19,128 nucleotides of DNA, taken from the NCBI GenBank assembly GCA_025355255.1, contig JANYAA010000196.1, forward strand, positions 1-19,128, read 5' to 3'. The first letter of the stretch is position 1. Each line of letters opens with the position of its first letter. Positions 8,301 to 19,128 of this stretch are shown here, in pieces. Under the pieces are notes generated by a model. That model had not been told where the DNA came from, made no database searches, and saw only the letters and a program-made list of their open reading frames with translations. A program made the position numbers and the translations under genes. This DNA comes from Chloroflexota bacterium. Lineage in GTDB: Bacteria > Chloroflexota > Limnocylindria > Limnocylindrales > CSP1-4.

Positions 8301-8306
8301 TAGGCT
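8301..8306 (+). promoter_or_regulatory. -10 box (TAGGCT, extended) for leaderless galK
   Basis: TAGGCT is preceded by TGC, an extended -10, and lies exactly 6 nt before ATG 8313. No Shine-Dalgarno sequence is present. This favours ATG 8313 over the in-frame TTG at 8307 and implies that galK is transcribed from its own start. Confidence 0.6.
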
Positions 8307-8312
8307 TTGACA

Positions 8313-9515
8313 ATGCCTGAGCCCACCGGATCCGCCGATCTCGCCCGCAACCCCGATGCCCTGACCGCAAAGCTCCTCGACCGCTACCCCGAGCTGCGTG
8401 CGCGCTCAGGCAATATCCGCGTGATCCACGCGCCAGGACGCGTCAACCTCATCGGCGAGCACACGGACTACAACGAGGGCTTCGTTTTGCCCGTGGCGAT
8501 TGATCTGGGCATTGCGATTGCCCTCGCGCCCACCGATGACGGGATCGTCAGCCTCACGCTTGCTGGCAATGGCGACACGCGGACGTTCACGGCGGCGGCC
8601 CCGGGTGAACGGCGGCATACATGGATTGACTACGTGGCCGGCATGGCATTCGCGCTGGGCGAAGCCGGGCTGCCGATGACGGGGTTCCGCGGCCTGCTTG
8701 CCTCGGATCTGCCGCAGGGTGCGGGGCTGAGTTCATCGGCCGCGCTGGAGGTGGTGAGCGCCTGGGCGCTGTCGGGCGGGCAGGCGCCGGCGGTTGACCC
8801 CATGCGCCTTGTGCATCTCGTGAAGCGCGGCGAGAACGGCTACATCGGGCTCAACAACGGGATCATGGACCAGTTCGCGTCCATTTTTGGCGAACCGGGT
8901 CGGGCGCTGCTGCTGGACTGCCGAAGCCTTGAACACCGGGCGATCGAACTGGTGGGCGACGACCTTGCGCTGGTCGCATGTCACTCCGGGTCGCTGAGAC
9001 GGCTGGAGACCTCTGCCTACAACGAGCGCCGCTCGCAGTGCGATGCCGCCGTTGCGGCCATCGCCAAGCTGGAGCCCGGTGTGACATCCCTGCGCGACGT
9101 GACCCCGGCGATGCTGGACGCGGTGCGCAACAGGCTTTCGCCGCTGGAGGTACGCCGCGCCAGACACGTGATGGAGGAGGACCAGCGGGTGCTCGACGCG
9201 ATCGTCGCGTTTGGGGCAGGCGACCTCGCGGAGGTTGGCCGCCTCTTCTACGCCTCGCACGCCTCGCTGCGCGACCTGTACGACGTCAGCTCGCCAGAAC
9301 TGGACAGCCTGGTGGAGATCGCCCGCGCCACGCCCGGCGTCATCGGGGCCCGCCTCACAGGTGCGGGCTTTGGCGGCTGCACCATCAACCTGGTCCACCG
9401 CGAGGCCGTGCCCGCCCTGCGCGAGGCCGTCCTGCGCGACTACCCGGCGCGCACGGGTCTGACGCCGCGGGTCTTCGAGGTTGCTGCGTCCGCTGGCGCT
9501 CGCCGCATCGCCTAG
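8313..9515 (+). CDS. galK: Galactokinase
   Basis: It phosphorylates alpha-D-galactose to galactose 1-phosphate with ATP, the entry step of the Leloir pathway, in the cytoplasm. The 400-residue protein is of normal GHMP-kinase length. All three family motifs are visible: the galactokinase signature GRVNLIGEHTDYNEG from residue 42 (catalytic Arg43), the ATP-binding motif GAGLSSSAA at 136-144, and motif 3 GARLTGAGFGGC at 345-356. The catalytic base is Asp186 in NGIMDQFAS. Galactose recognition residues Glu49, His50 and Asp52 are in place. It stands head-on against the lacZ/alpha-galactosidase operon, whose products release galactose, so it completes that pathway although transcribed separately. 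galT and galE are not in the window. Confidence 0.96.
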   Translation: MPEPTGSADLARNPDALTAKLLDRYPELRARSGNIRVIHAPGRVNLIGEHTDYNEGFVLPVAIDLGIAIALAPTDDGIVSLTLAGNGDTRTFTAAAPGERRHTWIDYVAGMAFALGEAGLPMTGFRGLLASDLPQGAGLSSSAALEVVSAWALSGGQAPAVDPMRLVHLVKRGENGYIGLNNGIMDQFASIFGEPGRALLLDCRSLEHRAIELVGDDLALVACHSGSLRRLETSAYNERRSQCDAAVAAIAKLEPGVTSLRDVTPAMLDAVRNRLSPLEVRRARHVMEEDQRVLDAIVAFGAGDLAEVGRLFYASHASLRDLYDVSSPELDSLVEIARATPGVIGARLTGAGFGGCTINLVHREAVPALREAVLRDYPARTGLTPRVFEVAASAGARRIA

Positions 9516-9516
9516 C

Positions 9517-9548
9517 CCGCCCACCGGGCGCTCGCGACCGGTGGGCGG
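9517..9548. terminator. Bidirectional terminator-like hairpin between galK and the GH36 gene
   Basis: CCGCCCACCGG (9517-9527) and CCGGTGGGCGG (9538-9548) form a perfect 11-bp stem with a 10-nt loop, 2 nt after the galK stop. It lies between two convergent genes and could end transcription from either side. No T-run follows on either strand. Confidence 0.55.
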
Positions 9549-9604
9549 CGATTGGTCTCGGGGAGCATCCTCCGCAGCGGCCCGCACTCGAAATAGTCCT
9601 TGAT

Positions 9605-9658
9605 CGGCGCCTATCGGCTGATTCGGCTGCCAGGCAATCGTCCCGCGAATAGGTGCCG
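9605..9658. repeat. Inverted repeat downstream of the GH36 gene
   Basis: CGGCGCCTAT (9605-9614) and ATAGGTGCCG (9649-9658) pair over 10 bp with one wobble across a 34-nt loop. It lies about 65 bp past the alpha-galactosidase stop, within the 207-bp convergent gap. It may be part of the operon's 3' end; otherwise I see nothing in the gap. Confidence 0.4.
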
Positions 9659-9722
9659 GCTGCGGCGTGACGAACATGCGGTTGGTGACTATCCGCCGGA
9701 AACGTGGCGCAGCAGCGGAACG

Positions 9723-16016
<6,294 letters not shown>

Positions 16017-16020
<4 letters not shown>

Positions 16021-17021
16021 TCGGGCTGCTCCCGCATTGTCCGGTAGAGGTAGAAGATGATCGGCCCGATGGAGATGAGGAGCAGCACCACGGCGATCGC
16101 TGAGCCAAAGCCCACCCGGCTGGATTCGCCCACGATGTTCACGGTGATCAGCACGGACAGCAGTTCGAGACCGTTGAGGCCCTTGTTGATGATGTAGACG
16201 ATGTCGAACGCCCGCAGCGACTCGATCACCGTCACGACAAGGATCACCACGTTGATGGGCGCCAGCACCGGGAAGATCACCCGGAAGAACGTCTGCCGAG
16301 CGTTGGCGCCGTCAATTGAGGCCGCCTCGCGCAGGGTGTTGTCCACGCTCTTCAGGCCCGCCAGGTACAGGACCATGATGTAGCCGACGTGGCGCCAGCC
16401 GGCCGCCACCAGCACCGCCCACAGGTTGAGGTTGTGGTCGCCCAGCCAGTCGATAGCCGTGCCCGACTTGATGAAGGATTGGTTGCCGGTGATGGCGACC
16501 AGCAGGTTGTTGATGAAGCCCATGTCGGGGCGGTACATCAGGGTCCAGATAAAGCCCACGATGGCGAGCGACAGCACGACCGGCATGTACAGGACGCTCT
16601 GGTAGATCCGGGACCCTCGGATGTTGGTGTCCAGGATGACGGCGATCAGCATGCCGAGGGGGGTCGCTATGAACAGGAACGTGCCCAGCCAGATGAAGTT
16701 GTGCTGGACCGCCGGCCAGAACGGCTGGTAGATCGTGGCGAGCTGACTGTAGTTCTGCAGCCCAACCCACTGGATCTTCTCGAGCCCGCCGATCCCGTTC
16801 CACTTCGTGAACGAGAGGACGACGGACGCGATTGTTGGCACCCAGATCAGGCCGATATGGATGAAGGCGGGCAGGCCGACCATAAAGAGCAGGGTGAACC
16901 TGTCGCGTCGCGTGAGGACGCTGAACTTGCGCCGGCTGCGGCGCCGTTTCGCCGGCGAGCTAGGCGCAAGCACCCCGCCAGCCGAAGCCGACGGGGTGCT
17001 GGTGGAGACGGGCTGCGTCAC
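16017..17021 (-). CDS. Sugar ABC transporter permease, MalF/LacF type
   Basis: This is the first inner-membrane subunit of the CUT1 galactoside importer, 334 residues. A Ser/Pro-rich then strongly basic cytoplasmic N-terminus (KRRRSRRKF near 25-33) precedes about six helices, the first being TLLFMVGLPAFIHIGLIWVPTIASVVLSF. Family landmarks are SFTKWNGIGG after helix 1 and the EAA loop LREAASIDGANARQTFFRVIFPVLAP near 250. Translation appears to start at GTG 17021. The ribosome binding site there is weak, and the region upstream contains a hairpin after the binding-protein gene, so this subunit may be made at a lower level than the binding protein. It overlaps the LacG-type gene by 4 nt. Confidence 0.92.
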
Positions 17022-17040
17022 CGCTGCTCGCTCGTTAGGT

Positions 17041-17055
17041 CGCGGTTATGCCGCG
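17041..17055 (-). other. Intercistronic hairpin between binding protein and permease genes
   Basis: CGCGG (17041-17045) and CCGCG (17051-17055) pair around a 5-nt loop within the 41-bp gap between the binding-protein stop and the permease start. In operons such as malEFG, a hairpin at this place stabilises the upstream message and lowers permease output. That role is inferred here. Confidence 0.4.
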
Positions 17056-17062
17056 CGATGGA

Positions 17063-18427
17063 CTACAGGGTGTCGTAGAAGCCCTGAATGCCCGTCAGGA
17101 ACTTGTCGAGGTCCTGCTTGGGGTCACCCAGGAACTTCTGCAGGAAGCCCTGCATGCCGGTAGGGCCTGCGAACGCCGGGTTGGTGTCGCGGTCGAGGAA
17201 CTGCGCGATCTTGCCGGCGCCGCCGATGATCTCGGCCATCTTCTTCTGGAACGGGGAGTAGCTGCTGGTGTCGGCAGTCTTCGACGCGGCCACGTTGTTG
17301 GGGCTCGAGGCGAGGAACACCAGCTGCGCAGGACCCGTCGCAAGGAACTCAGCAAACGCTTTGGCGCCGTCTACGTTCTTCGCCTTGGCGGAGAGCATGA
17401 AGCCGTCGATGGGGGCGTCGATGGCCTTCTCAGCGTCGTACATGGTGCCGAACGATGGGAAGGGGAAGAAGTCGAGATCGTCGTGGACGGTCTTGTCGGT
17501 GGCCTGCTCGCCGGCGAAGGTGCCCAGAAAGTACATCCCGGCCTTACCGGTGATCATGTCGCCGGCCGCGTCTTGCCAGGTCTTGCCCAGCGGCTGCGGG
17601 TCGAAGTAGGGGAGCAGCTCCGCCCACTTTGCGAACACGGCCTTGACCTTGGGATCGGTCCACTTGTTCTTGCCGGCCATCAGGCCGATGTGGAAGTCGT
17701 AGCCGTTCATCCGCATGTTGATGATGTCGAACGTGCCCATGGCGGGCCAGCCGTCCTTGTCACCGAAGGCGAGCGGGATGAGCCCGTCCTTCTTCATCTT
17801 GTCGCCGAGCGCGGTGAAGTCCGCGATCGTGGCCGGGATCGTGTAGCCCTTCGCAGTGAAGAGGCTCTTGCGGTAGATGACGACCCATGGGTAGTTGTAG
17901 AACGGGATGAAGTACTGCTTGGTGTCGTCGCCCGTGGAGGCCGTCTTGAAGGCGTCGCTGTAGTTGGCGCCGACGGTCTTCCAGACATCGCTGATGTCCG
18001 TGGCGAGGCCCTGGGAGGCGAAGAACCGCATGCGGTAGCCCGCGAACCAGGTGTACGCGTCGTCAGGGGTGCCCTGCAGGTACGCGTTGATGGAGTCCTG
18101 GAACTTTCCGTGCTCGACGGTGTTCACCGTGACCGGGATGCCGGTCGACTTGGTGAACGCGTCCACGACCGCCTGCATGGCGGCCTTGGGAACCTTGTCC
18201 GAGTAGTTGGAGCCGAACGTGACGGCTGCGGCCGTCGACGGCGCAGCCGCCGTGGCGGAGGGGGCCGCTGCGGTGGGGGTAGCGGCGGTGGGGGCCGCTG
18301 CGGAGGGAGCGGGCGTCGCGGCCGTGCCGCACGCCGCCAGGAACGCCGAGACGCCGCCGAGGGCGGCGACTGCTGCGCCGCTCTTCAGCACCGTGCGGCG
18401 CGAAAGACGCTGGCCAAGATCAGCCAT
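17063..18427 (-). CDS. Sugar ABC transporter substrate-binding lipoprotein
   Basis: This is the extracytoplasmic solute-binding protein of the CUT1 importer (MalE/UgpB-like fold, SBP_bac_1), probably binding a galactoside. The start ATG 18427 has a strong ribosome binding site. An in-frame opening back to 18478 would place the promoter-proximal operator inside the gene and is rejected. The 454-residue protein begins with a twin-arginine signal, SRRTVLKSG with Arg10-Arg11, and a lipobox LAAC with Cys33, so it should be exported folded by Tat and lipid-anchored. Residues 34-65 form a low-complexity Ala/Pro/Ser/Thr tether. The mature domain shows family patterns such as FTKSTGIPVTVNTVEHGKF and ITGKAGMYFLGTFA. 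It is the first gene of the operon, 41 bp before the permease gene. Confidence 0.94.
   Translation of the reverse strand: MADLGQRLSRRTVLKSGAAVAALGGVSAFLAACGTAATPAPSAAAPTAATPTAAAPSATAAAPSTAAAVTFGSNYSDKVPKAAMQAVVDAFTKSTGIPVTVNTVEHGKFQDSINAYLQGTPDDAYTWFAGYRMRFFASQGLATDISDVWKTVGANYSDAFKTASTGDDTKQYFIPFYNYPWVVIYRKSLFTAKGYTIPATIADFTALGDKMKKDGLIPLAFGDKDGWPAMGTFDIINMRMNGYDFHIGLMAGKNKWTDPKVKAVFAKWAELLPYFDPQPLGKTWQDAAGDMITGKAGMYFLGTFAGEQATDKTVHDDLDFFPFPSFGTMYDAEKAIDAPIDGFMLSAKAKNVDGAKAFAEFLATGPAQLVFLASSPNNVAASKTADTSSYSPFQKKMAEIIGGAGKIAQFLDRDTNPAFAGPTGMQGFLQKFLGDPKQDLDKFLTGIQGFYDTL
18233..18320 (-). repeat. Imperfect repeats encoding the lipoprotein tether
   Basis: GGGGCCGCTGCGG (plus-strand reading) occurs at 18261-18273 and 18291-18303, a 30-nt spacing equal to 10 codons. 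It encodes alternating PTAA/PSA/TAA blocks just after the lipobox. Repeats of this kind readily change in copy number between strains. Confidence 0.6.
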
Positions 18428-18432
18428 GAAGA

Positions 18433-18439
18433 TCCTCCT
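18433..18439 (-). promoter_or_regulatory. Ribosome binding site of the binding-protein gene
   Basis: On the minus strand a GAGGAGG-type sequence lies about 5-6 nt before ATG 18427. It decides the start and places it downstream of both operator palindromes. Confidence 0.75.
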
Positions 18440-18444
18440 CTGTG

Positions 18445-18460
18445 ATGCACGCGCGTGCAT
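18445..18460. promoter_or_regulatory. Perfect 16-bp palindrome, candidate operator
   Basis: ATGCACGCGCGTGCAT is its own reverse complement. It lies between the predicted transcription start of the galactoside operon and the ribosome binding site, where a bound repressor would block transcription. As RNA it could also form a short hairpin next to the ribosome binding site. Confidence 0.6.
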
Positions 18461-18474
18461 TTTGCGAGTGCAAA
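18461..18474. promoter_or_regulatory. Palindrome TTTGC-N4-GCAAA, candidate operator
   Basis: TTTGC (18461-18465) and GCAAA (18470-18474) are separated by 4 nt and directly abut the 16-bp palindrome. The site starts just downstream of the predicted transcription start. The TTTGC...GCAAA form resembles LacI-family operators more than the direct repeats often bound by DeoR proteins. Confidence 0.5.
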
Positions 18475-18486
18475 TCACTGGAGCCG

Positions 18487-18515
18487 ATTGTTGCGAGCCG
18501 GTTCCACAATGTCAA
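18487..18515 (-). promoter_or_regulatory. Promoter of the galactoside operon
   Basis: On the minus strand a perfect -35 TTGACA (18515-18510) is followed by a 17-nt spacer and AACAAT (18492-18487, 4 of 6 matches to TATAAT). The transcription start would fall near 18480, giving a 5' leader of about 53 nt that contains both candidate operators and the ribosome binding site. Confidence 0.7.
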
Positions 18516-18557
18516 GAGACTCGCCCTCATTCAAACGGTGTTTTGTGTGCGAGTTCG

Positions 18558-18587
18558 TTGACTTTTCCCGGCGTGCCGCGCCATCAT
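18558..18587 (+). promoter_or_regulatory. Possible promoter of the DeoR-family gene
   Basis: TTGACT (18558-18563) is followed by 18 nt and CATCAT (18582-18587), a moderate sigma-70-like match, on the plus strand. The leader to ATG 18675 would be about 80 nt. It is divergent from the operon promoter, with about 43 bp between the two -35 boxes. Confidence 0.4.
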
Positions 18588-18674
18588 GGTCGCCAACGGT
18601 GACTGCCGCGCACGCCACGCACCCAGACGCGTGACCCGCCCTTCGCCGTTGCAAGAGGCAGGAGAGGACGGGAG

Positions 18675-19128
18675 ATGCTCGCTCGGCAGCGCCAAGCCCT
18701 GATCCTTGAGCGCGTCCGGCAGGTTGGTGCCGTTCGCGTGGCGGACCTCGTGCGCGAGCTCGAGGTGTCGGACATGACCGTCCGGCGCGATCTGGAGATC
18801 CTCCAGGCCGCCGGACTCTTGGAGAAGGTGCACGGCGGCGCAACCGTCCCGTCACGCATGGCGAGCTACGAGCCCGCGTTCGCAACCAAATCCGCGCTGC
18901 AGCAGGCCGAGAAGGCCGCAATCGCCGACGAGGCAGCCTCCCTGGTGCAGCCCGGGATGGCCATCGCCATCTCGGCCGGCTCCACCACGTATGCCCTGGC
19001 GGAACGGGTTGCGGATGTTCCCGGGCTCACGGTTGTCACCAACTCCGTCCGCGTTGCGGACCTGCTCAACCTCACCGGGCGCCGGGACCAGACCGTGATC
19101 CTCACCGGCGGCATCCGGACGCCGTCGG
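18675..19128 (+). CDS. DeoR-family transcriptional regulator (5' part, runs off the window)
   Basis: This is a repressor-type regulator; 151 residues are visible and the frame is open at the right edge. The N-terminal DeoR-type winged helix-turn-helix covers about residues 1-57: RQRQALILERVRQVGAVRVADLV, then VSDMTVRRDLEILQAAGLLEKVHGGA, which matches the family signature. The following sugar-phosphate-sensing domain (DeoRC) has IAISAGSTTYALAERV and ILTGGIR, typical of the fold that binds a phosphorylated sugar. DeoR regulators of lactose/galactose operons (LacR-like) respond to intermediates such as tagatose 6-phosphate or other sugar phosphates; the effector here is unknown. It is divergent from the galactoside operon and most likely controls it and itself. 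A GGGAG ribosome binding site is close to the ATG. Confidence 0.92.
   Translation, partial: MLARQRQALILERVRQVGAVRVADLVRELEVSDMTVRRDLEILQAAGLLEKVHGGATVPSRMASYEPAFATKSALQQAEKAAIADEAASLVQPGMAIAISAGSTTYALAERVADVPGLTVVTNSVRVADLLNLTGRRDQTVILTGGIRTPS

Noticed and set aside
17048..18445. Long plus-strand open frame opposite the binding-protein gene
   Set aside because: It is antisense to a clear lipoprotein gene; the Gly/Arg-rich C-terminus is the mirror of the Ala/Pro-coding tether repeats.
18428..18478. 17-residue upstream extension of the binding lipoprotein
   Set aside because: It would put the ribosome binding site and both palindromes inside the gene and place extra residues before the Tat signal.

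Overview
The window is GC-rich DNA, by eye in the mid to upper 60s percent. It reads as chromosome from a high-GC bacterium that uses cofactor F420. A clear F420-dependent glucose-6-phosphate dehydrogenase, promoters of the leaderless TANNNT type, and a Tat-exported Ala/Pro/Ser/Thr-rich sugar-binding lipoprotein all fit Actinomycetota or Chloroflexota (for example Limnocylindria-like lineages). I cannot decide between these from the window alone.

Layout. 1-197: 3' end of a gene of uncertain family. 211-2798: ABC-2 exporter pair, with a permease of the duplicated 'polyketide antibiotic exporter' type. 2799-3156: non-coding stretch rich in palindromes built on TTCCGG. 3157-4050: EamA/DMT transporter. 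4119-5123: fgd. 5138-6064 (minus): second EamA/DMT transporter, convergent with fgd. 6065-6415: non-coding stretch with alternating inverted repeats. 6416-8268: second ABC-2 exporter pair. 8313-9515: galK. 9723-18427 (minus): five-gene galactoside operon, in transcription order binding protein, permease, permease, lacZ (GH2) and alpha-galactosidase (GH36). 18675 to the window end (plus): 5' part of a divergent DeoR-family regulator.

How it works together. The binding protein and two membrane subunits should import beta- and/or alpha-galactosides. LacZ and the GH36 enzyme have no signal peptide and should hydrolyse them inside the cell. GalK, encoded head-on against the operon, phosphorylates the released galactose. 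The transporter ATPase and the other Leloir enzymes (galT, galE) are not in the window. The DeoR-type regulator sits in the usual position to control the operon. The 247-bp divergent control region has a strong -35/-10 promoter for the operon, followed by two palindromes between the predicted transcription start and the ribosome binding site.

The gene content is ordinary and I see no new multi-gene system. The less ordinary signals are in non-coding DNA: the TTCCGG palindrome cluster, the repeat array at 6241-6305, three genes whose -10 hexamers all lie exactly 6 nt from the ATG, and the operator layout of the galactoside operon.
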